From Altererythrobacter sp. H2 (GTDB lineage Bacteria > Pseudomonadota > Alphaproteobacteria > Sphingomonadales > Sphingomonadaceae), in contig NZ_CP141285.1 of assembly GCF_035319885.1 (NCBI RefSeq), positions 2,860,001 through 2,924,000 on the forward strand: a stretch of DNA of 64,000 nucleotides. The letters are read 5' to 3'. The notes under the pieces were generated by a model. The model saw only the letters and a list, made by a program, of their open reading frames with translations, was not told the DNA's origin and did not search any database. Shown here piece after piece: positions 10,401 through 18,703 of this stretch. Positions within the stretch are counted from its first letter, which is position 1. Each line of letters opens with the position of its first letter. A program made the position numbers and the translations under genes.

Positions 10401-11021
10401 TCAGAAGGATGGTCCGTAGGATTCGCTGGCACCCTTGTTCTTGCGCTCCTCGTCAGCGCGGGTGAACTCGGCCAGGATCTGGGTATTGCCCTGCATCAGC
10501 GTGGCATAGTCGCGGGCGGACCGGCCCGAGTTATCAGTCCGGTCAGGGTTCGCACCCTTTGCCAGCAGCAGGCGCAGCAGAGCAGGATCGCGGCGGTGCA
10601 CGGCGGAGATCAGCGGCGTTTCACCCGCCGCATTGGTGACATCGACCCGCGCTCCTGCGGCCATCAGCGCGTCCACCCCTTCGGCGAACCCCAGGTTGAC
10701 GGCGACCATCAGCGGCGTGACGCCATTCTTGTCGGCTATGTTCGGGTTAGCGCCCTTGGAGGTGAGAAACCGGATCCACACGGCATCGCGCCGCTCGGTC
10801 ACGATGTGCAGCGCCGTCTGCCCGGTCGACACGTCGCGGCTGTTGACCAGCGTGCTGCCCGGTTCGTTGAGGGAGTTGGTGACGGCGTCGCCATCCCGTT
10901 CCCGCACCGATTTGAGGAAGTTGTACCCTTCCGAAAAGAACTGTGCCGATGCCGGCACGGCCAGAGCCAGTGCCATGGCAACCGAAACCCAACCGGCCCT
11001 GCGAACCAGCGCACGCGCCAT
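10401..11021 (-). CDS. Secreted ankyrin-repeat protein
   Basis: A 206-aa exported protein: a signal peptide (AMALALAVPASAQ) is followed by ankyrin repeats, for example GQTALHIVTERRDAVWIRFL, NGVTPLMVAVNLGFAEGVDAL and GETPLISAVHRRDPALLRLL. Ankyrins mediate protein contacts; the partner is unknown. The ATG at 11021 was chosen because GAAGGAAGGA lies 8 nt upstream; an in-frame ATG at 11045 contains that Shine-Dalgarno within its own codons. It is probably co-transcribed with the COQ9 gene 2 bp downstream and divergent from the SCO gene. Confidence 0.85.
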   Translation of the reverse strand: MARALVRRAGWVSVAMALALAVPASAQFFSEGYNFLKSVRERDGDAVTNSLNEPGSTLVNSRDVSTGQTALHIVTERRDAVWIRFLTSKGANPNIADKNGVTPLMVAVNLGFAEGVDALMAAGARVDVTNAAGETPLISAVHRRDPALLRLLLAKGANPDRTDNSGRSARDYATLMQGNTQILAEFTRADEERKNKGASESYGPSF

Positions 11022-11095
11022 GTCGTCGATCCTTCCTTCTTTCATGCCCCTGAAAGTGCGGGACTCGCCTCTTGCGATTGTCGCGTTAGCAGAGC

Positions 11096-11710
11096 ATGAA
11101 CCGGCGCGCCATGCCCACACCGCTCCGCATTCTCGCCCTCTCCGCCCTGCTTCCGCTCGCAGCCTGTGCCCAGGGGCCGGCCCAACCGCCCTTGGCTGAA
11201 GCGCCGCTGGCCGGGGCGCGGATCGGCGGTGATTTCACCCTGACCGGTGAAGACGGCCAGCCAGTCAGCTGGACGGACTTCAATGGCAAGTGGCGCGTTG
11301 TCTACTTCGGTTTTGCCTACTGCCCGGACATCTGCCCCACAGATCTGCAACGCAGCAGCCAGGGGCTTGCGCTCTACGCCAGGGACCAGCCGCAGCTGGC
11401 CGCGCAGATCCAGCCGATCTTCATCACCATCGACCCTGAGCGTGACACCCCGGAAGTCGTCGCCGAATTCACCGATGCCTTCTCGAAAGACCTGATCGGG
11501 CTGACCGGCACGCCGGAGCAGATCGCCGCTGCGGCCAAGGCATTCGGCGTCTATTTCGCCAAGGGCGAGGTGAATGAACAAGGCGCCTACATGATGGATC
11601 ATTCCAACGTCACCTACCTGTTCGATCCGCAGGGCGAGCCGGTCTCGATGCTGCCGACCGACCAAGGTGCCGAAGCGGTCGCGGCGGAACTGGCCAAATG
11701 GGTGCGCTGA
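11096..11710 (+). CDS. SCO-family copper chaperone lipoprotein
   Basis: A 204-aa SCO1/SenC protein: lipoprotein signal ending LAACAQ, then a thioredoxin-like fold with the copper-binding motif [10 protein letters not shown] and the distal His in [27 protein letters not shown] and [13 protein letters not shown] are diagnostic. SCO proteins deliver copper to, or reduce, the CuA site of cytochrome oxidase subunit II, which fits the aa3 oxidase locus elsewhere in this window. A second ATG at 11111 is equally possible as start. The stop overlaps the next gene by 13 bp. Confidence 0.92.
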   Translation: MNRRAMPTPLRILALSALLPLAACAQGPAQPPLAEAPLAGARIGGDFTLTGEDGQPVSWTDFNGKWRVVYFGFAYCPDICPTDLQRSSQGLALYARDQPQLAAQIQPIFITIDPERDTPEVVAEFTDAFSKDLIGLTGTPEQIAAAAKAFGVYFAKGEVNEQGAYMMDHSNVTYLFDPQGEPVSMLPTDQGAEAVAAELAKWVR

Positions 11711-12156
11711 GGGACCGGTTCTGGGAACTGCCGCTGGAGCAGCTCGACCGGGCCGAATGGGAAGCCCTGTGCGACGGCTGCGGCCGCTGCTGCACCCACA
11801 AGCTGGAAGACGAGGACACCGGCGCCATCGCTCACACCAATGTCGCCTGCCGCCTGCTCGACACCGGCACGGCCCGCTGCCGGGACTATCGCAACCGCAA
11901 GGCCTATGTGCCCGATTGCCTGCGGCTCACACCCCGGCTGGTCACCGAAATCGCCTGGCTGCCCGGAACCTGCGCCTACCGGCTACGGGCTGACGGTGCC
12001 CCCCTGCCCGAATGGCATTACCTGATCAGCGGTGACCGGGAAGACGTGGTCCGGGCCGGGATTTCGGTGTCGGGCAAAGTGGTCAGCGAAGTCGATGCCG
12101 GACCGCTCGAAAATCATATTGTCGAATGGGATTACCCGGCAGACCGGCGGACATGA
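11698..12156 (+). CDS. YcgN-family (UPF0260) cysteine-cluster protein
   Basis: A 152-aa UPF0260 protein with the family cluster [14 protein letters not shown] near residue 22 and further cysteines in [19 protein letters not shown]. Such CxxCxxCC motifs suggest metal or Fe-S binding (inferred). The end [20 protein letters not shown] to [11 protein letters not shown] matches the family throughout. It starts inside the SCO gene end and its stop overlaps the following metallopeptidase by ATGA, so the three genes look like one transcript. Confidence 0.9.
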   Translation: MGALRDRFWELPLEQLDRAEWEALCDGCGRCCTHKLEDEDTGAIAHTNVACRLLDTGTARCRDYRNRKAYVPDCLRLTPRLVTEIAWLPGTCAYRLRADGAPLPEWHYLISGDREDVVRAGISVSGKVVSEVDAGPLENHIVEWDYPADRRT

Positions 12157-12887
12157 TGGACTGGCTGCGCCGCGCATCGATTACCAGGCCAGCCGATCCG
12201 GTCGTCGACCTCTCCGGCCGTACGCTGCCGGTGGCGATCCGCCGCCACCCGCGCGCGCGGCGGATGACGATGCGGCTGGCACGCGACGGCAGTTCGGTTC
12301 ACGTCACCATCCCGCAATGGGGCCGGAGCGAGGATGCACTGGCCTTTGCCCATTCTCGGCGCGACTGGCTCGAGCTGCAGCTGGGCCGCTGCCGTGAACC
12401 TGCGGTGGTCGATCCTGCATCGGACATCCTGTTTCGCGGCGAAGCGGTGCAAATTGACTGGTCGTCCGGGCACCGACGCAACCCGCAATTGTGTGGCGAT
12501 GCCCTGCGCTGCGGCGGCCCGCAATCGCACCTCCAGCCGCGCGTGCAGCGCTGGCTGGAGCGGCAGGCGCTAGAGATGATGAGCACCGACCTTGCCCTCT
12601 ATTGCGACCGCGCCGGCCTCGCTCCGCCTGAGCTGCGCCTTTCGCGGGCGCAGCGGCGCTGGGGGAGCTGTTCGAGCACGGGGACGGTGCGGATCAACTG
12701 GCGGCTGATCCAGGCACCTGACTTCGTGCGTCAGTCAGTGGTGGCGCACGAAGTGGCGCACCTGATCCACTTCGACCACAGCCCGCAGTTCCACCGGCTG
12801 CTGGCCGATCTGTTCGGCGAACGTCTCCGCGAAGCAGACAACTGGCTGAAACGCGAAGGGCGGACCCTCTACGCGCGGTTCGGCTAA
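12153..12887 (+). CDS. YgjP-like (M48 / SprT-type) metallopeptidase
   Basis: A 244-aa protein of the YgjP/DUF45 family of predicted zinc peptidases. The core is [19 protein letters not shown] followed by [19 protein letters not shown], which contains the HExxH zinc motif and a third ligand region; the N-terminal [17 protein letters not shown] is also typical. The ATG at 12153 overlaps the upstream stop (ATGA); a frame-open GTG or ATG upstream would lie deep in the previous gene. Substrate is unknown. Confidence 0.88.
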   Translation: MMDWLRRASITRPADPVVDLSGRTLPVAIRRHPRARRMTMRLARDGSSVHVTIPQWGRSEDALAFAHSRRDWLELQLGRCREPAVVDPASDILFRGEAVQIDWSSGHRRNPQLCGDALRCGGPQSHLQPRVQRWLERQALEMMSTDLALYCDRAGLAPPELRLSRAQRRWGSCSSTGTVRINWRLIQAPDFVRQSVVAHEVAHLIHFDHSPQFHRLLADLFGERLREADNWLKREGRTLYARFG

Positions 12888-12921
12888 CCGCAAATTAACC
12901 CTGTTGCGCGACAATCCGACA

Positions 12922-13500
12922 ATGACTGCCCGCCTTGTCATTCTTGCCGTGATCACCGCCGGACTGGCGGTCGCCCCGGCCTATGCCCAGCGTGGGAACG
13001 GAAATGGTAACGGAAATGGGAACGGGAGCGGGAACGGGGGCCAGCCCCCTGCCTGCACCAGCGGCAGTGGCAACGCTGCCAACCAGAACCCCAATTGCAT
13101 CGACATTGCGCTGACAATCGAAAGCGATATCGATTTCGGCCGGCTGGTCCTGCTGGGGGACGGGATCGGACAGGTCTGGCTCGACCTTGCCACAGGCCAG
13201 CGCTACATCACCGGCAGCCTCGATGCCGCCGGGGGGATGCCGGTGACGGGGCGTGCAGTGGTCAACGGCGCACCGCTCAGCACCATCCGGGTCAAAATGC
13301 CCGACGCGATCGTGATGGCCGACCCGGCCGGTGGTCAGGCAGAACTCCACGATTTCCGCACCAACCTGCCCGCTGCACCCATGCTCGATTCGACCGGGCA
13401 GCTGCAATTCACCTTCTCCGGCACACTCCGCACCGGCACCGGGGTCGCCATAGGCGGGCGCCTGCGCGGGCGGGTGCCGATCACGGTCAGCTACGACTAA
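12922..13500 (+). CDS. DUF4402 secreted protein with Gly-Asn repeat
   Basis: A 192-aa exported protein. A signal peptide (VITAGLAVAPAYAQ) is followed by a low-complexity Gly-Asn repeat (about residues 23-40, encoded by near-tandem GGAAATGGTAAC-type units) and a DUF4402 beta-sandwich (DIDFGRLVLLGDG, then GAVVNGAPL-like strands, ending RVPITVSYD). DUF4402 proteins are found in periplasmic or surface contexts, without defined function. ATG 12922 was preferred to an upstream TTG because it directly precedes the hydrophobic core. Confidence 0.75.
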   Translation: MTARLVILAVITAGLAVAPAYAQRGNGNGNGNGNGSGNGGQPPACTSGSGNAANQNPNCIDIALTIESDIDFGRLVLLGDGIGQVWLDLATGQRYITGSLDAAGGMPVTGRAVVNGAPLSTIRVKMPDAIVMADPAGGQAELHDFRTNLPAAPMLDSTGQLQFTFSGTLRTGTGVAIGGRLRGRVPITVSYD

Positions 13501-13550
13501 GCAAGGACCAGGCTCTGGCGCAGCGCCGGGCAAGGCCCTACATTGGCCCC

Positions 13551-14000
13551 ATGTCCTTTTTCACCAAACTCAATCCGGCAGGCGGCGTGGCCGATTTCTG
13601 GAGCGAATTCCGCCGCCCCAACCCCTACCGCTGGCCAATCCTGTTTGCGTCCGTGCTGATCACCGGCGGCATCCTGTCGATGATTATCTGGGATGAAGTG
13701 CGCATCCCCCCGCCGCGGCCGAAGGTGACCTATATCTCCACGTTCGCCGAGGGGCGGACTGACGCCGAGATTGCCGCGTCGAACCTTGCCAACCAGCGCC
13801 TGCAGGACGAACGCCAGGCCGAATATGAGGCACGGCTGGAGCGCCAGCGCGACGCCTATCGCGCGCTGGGCCGGGCCACCGGGATCGACGTTGAGGCAAT
13901 CGACGAACGGGTTGCCCGCGAACGTGCCGCCGAACAGGCCGCTCAGGAAGCGGAACGCCGCAAGCTGCTGGGCCAGACGGTTGACGACAGCAGCGAGTGA
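13551..14000 (+). CDS. Single-TM membrane protein with coiled-coil tail (unknown function)
   Basis: A 149-aa protein not assigned to a named family. It starts MSFFTKLNPAGGVADFWSEF, has one transmembrane helix at about residues 28-47 (WPILFASVLITGGILSMIIW), then a periplasmic or cytoplasmic charged region rich in Arg, Glu and Ala that is predicted to be helical or coiled-coil (ERQAEYEARLERQRDAYRAL). Its 3' end overlaps the ribD start by 20 bp, so it is probably translated with the riboflavin genes, but no link to flavin synthesis is evident. Confidence 0.7.
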   Translation: MSFFTKLNPAGGVADFWSEFRRPNPYRWPILFASVLITGGILSMIIWDEVRIPPPRPKVTYISTFAEGRTDAEIAASNLANQRLQDERQAEYEARLERQRDAYRALGRATGIDVEAIDERVARERAAEQAAQEAERRKLLGQTVDDSSE

Positions 14001-14961
14001 CGCGCGCTGGCTGGCGGCTGCCGCACGCCTTGCGCTGCGCGGCCGCCCGCTGAGCCGACCCAACCCGGCTGTCGGTGCGCTGGTCGTCCGCGATGGCCGG
14101 TTGGTTGGGCGCGGCTGGACCCAGGCCACCGGCCGCCCCCATGCCGAAGCCATGGCGCTGGAGCAGGCCGGTTCGCTGGCTAGCGGGGCCACCATCTATG
14201 TCACGCTTGAACCGTGCGCGCACGAAAGCGCCCGAGGCCCGGCCTGCGCCGATCTTCTTGCCGCTGCGCGACCGGCCCGGGTGGTGATCGGCGCCGGCGA
14301 TCCCGATCCGCGCACCGCCGGTGCGGGCATCGACCGGCTGGGCGCAGCGGGGATTGCTGCCGCTGTCATGGATTGCCCGGCTTCGCGCGACAGCCTTGCT
14401 GGATACCTGACCCTGTGCGCATCGGGCCGCCCCCACGTCACGCTCAAGCTGGCCCTGTCGCTTGACGGGGGGATCGCAACAGCCGGGGGAGAAAGCCACT
14501 GGATCACCGGCGAACATGCCCGCGCCCATGTCCATTCCCGCCGCGCGCTGGCCGACGTGATCGTGGTCGGCGGCGCGACCTGGCGGGCCGACCAGCCTCG
14601 CCTCGATGTGCGCCTGCCGGGCCTCGAAGCGCGCAGTCCTGAGCGGATGGTGCTGACGCACGGACCGGCGAAGGGCGCAGGCGTGCTCGCATCGCCTCAG
14701 GCCGTCCATCAGCTCGCCGGAGTGCAGTATCTCTATCTGGAAGGCGGCGGCGGCGCGGCGGCAGCGTTCCTGGCAGACGATCTGGTCGACCGGCTGGAGC
14801 TCTACCGCGCGCCGATCCTGCTTGGCGGGGCCCGGACCGGTATTGCGGACATCGGCCTTGGCCAGCTGGGGGCGGCGCACGGACGCTGGCGGCTGGTCGA
14901 ACGGCGGCAGCTTGGCAGCGATTGCTTCGAAGCCTATGAGCGCACCCGCACAGGGAGCTGA
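13981..14961 (+). CDS. ribD: RibD, bifunctional riboflavin deaminase/reductase
   Basis: A 326-aa protein that deaminates diaminohydroxyphosphoribosylaminopyrimidine and then reduces the ribosyl side chain, the second and third steps of riboflavin synthesis. The zinc deaminase domain has RPHAEAMALE near residue 55 and PCAHESARGPACADLL near 79; the reductase domain follows (HVTLKLALSLDGGIA, SHWITGEHARAHVHSRRALAD). No ATG is available near the true N-terminus; a TTG at 13981 gives LTTAASDARWLAAAARLALRG as the N-terminus and overlaps the previous gene by 20 bp. A larger upstream frame would only be a shadow of that gene. Confidence 0.92.
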   Translation: MTTAASDARWLAAAARLALRGRPLSRPNPAVGALVVRDGRLVGRGWTQATGRPHAEAMALEQAGSLASGATIYVTLEPCAHESARGPACADLLAAARPARVVIGAGDPDPRTAGAGIDRLGAAGIAAAVMDCPASRDSLAGYLTLCASGRPHVTLKLALSLDGGIATAGGESHWITGEHARAHVHSRRALADVIVVGGATWRADQPRLDVRLPGLEARSPERMVLTHGPAKGAGVLASPQAVHQLAGVQYLYLEGGGGAAAAFLADDLVDRLELYRAPILLGGARTGIADIGLGQLGAAHGRWRLVERRQLGSDCFEAYERTRTGS

Positions 14962-14966
14962 CGCAC

Positions 14967-15584
14967 ATGTTCACCGGGATCATCACCGCCATCGGCACTG
15001 TCACCGAGGTCACCCGCAGCGGCGACCTGCGGGTCCGGATCGCCTGCCCTTATGATCCGGCCACTATCGCCATCGGCGCATCGATCGCCTGCTCCGGCGT
15101 GTGCCTGACCGTGGTCGAACGCGGCGGGACGGCGGGCGATGCCTGGTTCGTGGTCGACGTGTCCGGTGAAACCGTCGCCTGCACCATCCCCGGGATGTGG
15201 GAGCAGGGGCGACGGCTCAACCTCGAAACCGCCCTGAAGCTGGGCGACGAGCTGGGCGGGCATATCGTCACCGGCCATGTCGACACCGTGGGCGAAGTCA
15301 CGCTGGCACGCGAGGAAGGTGGCTCGATCCGCCTCGCCATCCGCGCGCGCGCCGAGTTCGCCCCGTTCATCGCTGCCAAGGGCTCGATCACGGTCGACGG
15401 TGTCTCCCTGACCGTCAACGATGTGCGCGACCGGCCCGACGGTTCGTGCGACTTTGCGCTCAACATCATCCCCCACACCGGTGAAGTCACCACCCTTGGC
15501 GCTCTGGCCGAAGGGGACAAGGTGAACCTCGAGATCGACGTGCTGGCCCGCTACCTGATGCGGATGCAGGGGCTGCGGAAGTAA
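14967..15584 (+). CDS. ribE: Riboflavin synthase, alpha chain
   Basis: A 205-aa riboflavin synthase that dismutates two lumazine molecules into riboflavin. The diagnostic N-terminus MFTGIITAIGTVTEV is followed by two homologous lumazine-binding halves, the first with SIACSGVCLTVV and the second with ITVDGVSLTVNDV; GHIVTGHVDTVG joins them. It lies 5 bp after ribD in the expected order. The later riboflavin genes (ribBA, ribH) are not in the window. Confidence 0.96.
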   Translation: MFTGIITAIGTVTEVTRSGDLRVRIACPYDPATIAIGASIACSGVCLTVVERGGTAGDAWFVVDVSGETVACTIPGMWEQGRRLNLETALKLGDELGGHIVTGHVDTVGEVTLAREEGGSIRLAIRARAEFAPFIAAKGSITVDGVSLTVNDVRDRPDGSCDFALNIIPHTGEVTTLGALAEGDKVNLEIDVLARYLMRMQGLRK

Positions 15585-15599
15585 GGGCAGCGAGACCAG

Positions 15600-16196
15600 T
15601 CAGGCGGGCAGGAAATCCTGCCGGCGACAGTTTTCCCCCAGCGGCCCCGCAGCAAAGCCAGCGCGGTCGATCTCGTAGATCACGTGGCGATGGGGGACGC
15701 CCGCCCGCACGGTAATGTCTTCCCGCTCGGTCAGCACGCCCCCGATGTTGGCCATGGCCCGGCGCGAGATGACGTTGCTCTCGCCCACGCGAAATTCGAC
15801 CCGTTCGACCGCTTGCAGCGCGTGGGCCAGCATCAGGCGCTTCATTTCCGCGTTGTACCCGCCGCCCCACAGCCTTCGCGCGAGGAACGTCCAGCCAATC
15901 TCGATCGCGCTTTCAGCGCCGTGCGTTTCGGGCGCAGGATGCTCCCGGAACTGCGAGGAACCGGAGATGGCCCCGCTTGCCCGCTCGATCACCACCAGGG
16001 CGCCCCCGGCAGCCAGGGCCTCGGCGAAAAATTCGCGGAATACCGGCTCCTGCCAGCGGTCGTGCGCGGGATGGATCTGCCAGACCAGCGGATCAGCCGC
16101 GACCGCGAAAAGCGCCTCCCAGTCAGCCTCCTGCAAGGGGCGCAGCACCAGGCGCTCTCCGGTCAGGACCGGCTGACGGTCCAGCACCTGCCTCAC
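15600..16196 (-). CDS. GNAT-family N-acetyltransferase (RimJ/RimL-like)
   Basis: A 198-aa GNAT acetyltransferase. LTGERLVLRPLQEADWEALF opens the domain in RimJ/RimL style, then EIGWTFLARRLWGGGYNAEM contains the acetyl-CoA binding R/Q-x-x-G-x-G/A-type loop, and VERVEFRVGESNVISRRAMANIG is the closing helix block typical of this subgroup. These enzymes acetylate N-terminal or side-chain amines of proteins or small molecules; the substrate here is unknown. Its 5' end abuts the aminotransferase stop by 1 bp, so the two may be co-transcribed leftward. Confidence 0.85.
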   Translation of the reverse strand: MRQVLDRQPVLTGERLVLRPLQEADWEALFAVAADPLVWQIHPAHDRWQEPVFREFFAEALAAGGALVVIERASGAISGSSQFREHPAPETHGAESAIEIGWTFLARRLWGGGYNAEMKRLMLAHALQAVERVEFRVGESNVISRRAMANIGGVLTEREDITVRAGVPHRHVIYEIDRAGFAAGPLGENCRRQDFLPA

Positions 16197-17372
16197 TCAG
16201 CCGGTCACCGCCGCCAGCGCCGCGATGAACCGGTCGATATTGCCCGAATGGAGCCCGGCCACGTTGATCCGGCCAGACCCTGCCATGTAGATCGCATGCT
16301 CGCTCTGCAGGCGCTCGACCTGCTCCTTGCTGACCGGCAGCATCGCAAACAGGCCGTTCTGGTGACCGAGCGGTGTCAGGTCGACCGACCCGGCGGTACC
16401 CGCCGCTGCCAGCGTGGCGCGGACCTGGCGCATCCGCGCGCGCATGGTGTCGAGCTCAGCCTCCCATGCGCGGGTCAGGTCGGCGTCTTCCAGCAGCAGG
16501 CGCACCGCAGCGCCGCCATGGTCAGGCGGCATCGACCAGGCCGCGCGGGCCAGCGCATTGAGGTTCGAGACCACCGGCGGCAAGGCGCTTTCCTCACGCA
16601 TCATCACGTAGAGCGCGCCGACCCGGTCGCGGTAGTACCCGAAGTTCTTGTCGCAGCTGTAGGCGACCAGGGCTTCCGGAACAGCGGCCAGCACCCGGCG
16701 GGTGCCATAGGCGTCTTCCTCCATCCCCTGGCCAAGCCCCTGGTAGGCGACGTCGATGATCGGGAACACCGGGCTGGCAGCCAGAGCCCCGGCAATTTCG
16801 TCCCACTGGGCCGGGGTGTAGTCGATCCCGGTCGGGTTGTGGCAGCAGCCGTGGAGCAGCACGGCATCGCCCATCTGCCCATTGCGGATGACATTCAGCA
16901 GCGCATCGAGGTTCGCCGTCCCGTCGGGCAGGGCATGGTCGAACGGCACGAGTTCAAGCGCAATATCAGCCAGGATCTGGGCATGGTTGGGCCAGCTCGG
17001 CGTTCCCATGTGGATGCGGGTGACGCCGGCTTTCTGCGCCACGGCCACTGCCAGCCGCACCGCGCCGGTGCCGCCGGGGGTCTGCATCCCTGCAATCCGA
17101 CCGCCCATGGTGGCATCAGCACCGAAAATGTAAGGCATCAGCGCGTGGACGAAGCCGAGATCGCCTTCCGGCCCGAGGTAGGACTTGCTCTCCTGCACTT
17201 CCAGCAGTTTGCGCTCCGCCCCCTTGACCGCAGCGAACACCGGGGTCGCCCCGTCATCGGTGCGATAGACACCGACGCCGAGGTCGATCTTGTCGGCGCG
17301 GTCATCCGCTGCATAGAGCTTGATCAGCGCGAGGAGCGCGTCGGGAGCCTGTGGGGCAAGGTTGTCGAGCAT
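16197..17372 (-). CDS. Aromatic/aspartate aminotransferase (class I PLP enzyme)
   Basis: A 391-aa class Iota aspartate/aromatic aminotransferase. Signature residues are visible: PLP-lysine in AYSCDKNFGYYRDRVGALYV, the Asp that binds the pyridine nitrogen in DVAYQGLGQGMEEDAYG, the CCHNPTGIDYTPAQW block, and the N-terminal IDLGVGVYRTDDGATPVF typical of TyrB/AspC. It transfers amino groups between 2-oxoglutarate and aspartate, tyrosine or phenylalanine; which is preferred cannot be read from sequence. It is leftward and its stop is adjacent to the GNAT gene start. Confidence 0.93.
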   Translation of the reverse strand: MLDNLAPQAPDALLALIKLYAADDRADKIDLGVGVYRTDDGATPVFAAVKGAERKLLEVQESKSYLGPEGDLGFVHALMPYIFGADATMGGRIAGMQTPGGTGAVRLAVAVAQKAGVTRIHMGTPSWPNHAQILADIALELVPFDHALPDGTANLDALLNVIRNGQMGDAVLLHGCCHNPTGIDYTPAQWDEIAGALAASPVFPIIDVAYQGLGQGMEEDAYGTRRVLAAVPEALVAYSCDKNFGYYRDRVGALYVMMREESALPPVVSNLNALARAAWSMPPDHGGAAVRLLLEDADLTRAWEAELDTMRARMRQVRATLAAAGTAGSVDLTPLGHQNGLFAMLPVSKEQVERLQSEHAIYMAGSGRINVAGLHSGNIDRFIAALAAVTG

Positions 17373-17461
17373 AGCGCGCCACTAGACCCGCGCAGCAAGG
17401 CCTCGCAACCGGAAATGCTTTTGGGGCACGCCAAATCTGGCTTGTGCCCCCTCTTGCGACC

Positions 17462-18238
17462 TCAGAAGGGCAGCCAGCGCTGCTTCTTGCTGAACTTCAT
17501 GTAACCCGCGTTGAGGCCAAGACGCAGCCCCGCGCCCATCCGGATCGGGATCAGCACCACGTCATCCTTGCGCAGGTAGCTCGCGGTGAGGCCGCCGATC
17601 AGATAGGCCTGCCCCTCTCCTTGCGGGAAACGCGAGTAGAGCTCTTCACTGTCATGGAGGTTGTAGACCAGCACGAACGTGTTCGACGCATTGGCACCGA
17701 AATCGAACCCGATGGACGGGCCGGTCCAGTAGACCTTGCGTTGTCCCTCCACTTTGTGGTGCAAAGTGCCGGAGCCATACCGCACGCCGACAGCAAACGC
17801 CCCCCCCGCCTCGCGACCAACGATATAGCCATTCGGCTGCCCCTGATCCTTGAGCAGGTCCTGGATCATCTTGGCGAGACCTTCGGCGCCCTTGCCGAAC
17901 ACGCCTTCGGCCGCGCCGATCAGATCGTCTTCACCGTAGGTCGAGGAACTCGCCTCGGCCACCGCCACACGGTCAGGGCCGCCGGCGGGATCGGCCCAGT
18001 CAGGCGCCACTTCGCCCGGTGATTCGGACATGCCCTGAGGCGCGGTTTCGGTGAAGGTCACCCCCTCCGGATCGGTATAGACGGTCTGCTCGCCCGGATT
18101 CTCGGCCAAGTCGCCATCAATGGCAAACGCATTGGGATCCATCGATTCGATCGGCTGGGCAGCAAGCGGCGCGGCCAGCAGGGCCCCTGCCCCGGCAATG
18201 GCAGCAAAGCTGCGGCGAAATAGCGTGGCGATCCTCAT
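17462..18238 (-). CDS. DUF1134 / EipA-like envelope protein
   Basis: A 258-aa exported protein of the DUF1134 (EipA) family. A signal peptide (GAGALLAAPLAAQ) is followed by an acidic linker and the conserved beta-rich domain (GYIVGREAGGAFAVGVRYGSG, VYWTGPSIGFDFGANA, VLIPIRMGAGLRLGLNAGYM). In Brucella, EipA is a small periplasmic beta-barrel-like protein needed for envelope integrity; the same role is inferred here. ATG 18238 has GGAGGGA upstream, which fixes the start over longer open frame extensions. It is transcribed away from tRNA-Ser. Confidence 0.88.
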   Translation of the reverse strand: MRIATLFRRSFAAIAGAGALLAAPLAAQPIESMDPNAFAIDGDLAENPGEQTVYTDPEGVTFTETAPQGMSESPGEVAPDWADPAGGPDRVAVAEASSSTYGEDDLIGAAEGVFGKGAEGLAKMIQDLLKDQGQPNGYIVGREAGGAFAVGVRYGSGTLHHKVEGQRKVYWTGPSIGFDFGANASNTFVLVYNLHDSEELYSRFPQGEGQAYLIGGLTASYLRKDDVVLIPIRMGAGLRLGLNAGYMKFSKKQRWLPF

Positions 18239-18452
18239 GGTCCCTCCGTCAACGCAAGGCGTAACAAGACATTGCACATGAGAGTCCCTCACGCCTGAAG
18301 CGGCAATGAACCGGCGACAAAACGAATCGAAAACGGGGTGAATCGAGTCGCTGCCAGGCATCCGATGCGAAATGAGCGCGGGCCGCAGTCCCCGCTTGCC
18401 GTGCTGCAAAGGCCCCGTTATAGCGCCCGCCTTGCCACAAGCGGCCTCTTGC

Positions 18453-18543
18453 GGAGACGTGGGTGAGTGGCTGAAACCAGTTCCCTGCTAAGGAACCGTA
18501 CCCTATCCGGGTACCGAGGGTTCGAATCCCTCCGTCTCCGCCA
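18453..18543 (+). tRNA. tRNA-Ser(GCU)
   Basis: A 91-nt tRNA including an encoded CCA. The acceptor stem pairs GGAGACG (18453-18459) with CGTCTCC (18533-18539), discriminator G18540, then CCA 18541-18543. The anticodon loop reads CTGCTAA with anticodon GCU, decoding AGC/AGU. The long variable arm (CCGGGTACC hairpin region) and the T-arm GGTTCGAATCC are as expected for a class II serine tRNA. Its 3' end is the integration site of the island that begins immediately downstream, and integration leaves the tRNA intact. Confidence 0.97.
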
Positions 18544-18546
18544 CCT
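18529..18546 (+). repeat. attL: 18-bp direct repeat at tRNA-Ser 3' end
   Basis: The sequence CCTCCGTCTCCGCCACCT covers the last bases of the tRNA T-stem and acceptor stem plus CCA and three further bases. An identical copy stands at 42670-42687. The repeat is limited to exactly 18 bp (flanking bases differ at both ends), as expected for the crossover region of a tyrosine integrase. Confidence 0.9.
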
Positions 18547-18643
18547 ATACCATCCCTAGATATCCCAGAAAGTCCCTGAAAGCCGCAGAATTCTGAGGTT
18601 TTTCGGACTTGCATCGGAATCTCTAGTTCTTATTTTGTTCTAA

Positions 18644-18692
18644 CTCTTCCCACACTTTCTACCCACTATTGTGGGAGCAGATGTGGGAAGAG
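18644..18692. promoter_or_regulatory. Nested inverted repeats upstream of the integrase
   Basis: CTCTTCCCACA (18644-18654) is exactly complementary in inverted orientation to TGTGGGAAGAG (18682-18692), an 11-bp perfect palindrome arm pair. Inside it lies a second inverted repeat, CCCAC (18662-18666) with GTGGG (18671-18675). The block lies just before the chosen integrase ATG (18704) and includes the GTG at 18671, which argues against that GTG as start. It could be an operator, an integrase arm-type site or a hairpin in the leader. Confidence 0.6.
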
Positions 18693-18703
18693 AACCAGGA
18701 TGG

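Noticed and set aside
12985-13045. Short repeats in the DUF4402 gene and in copB as a possible CRISPR array
   Set aside because: They are in-frame codon repeats (Gly-Asn and MDHSx) with no spacers.
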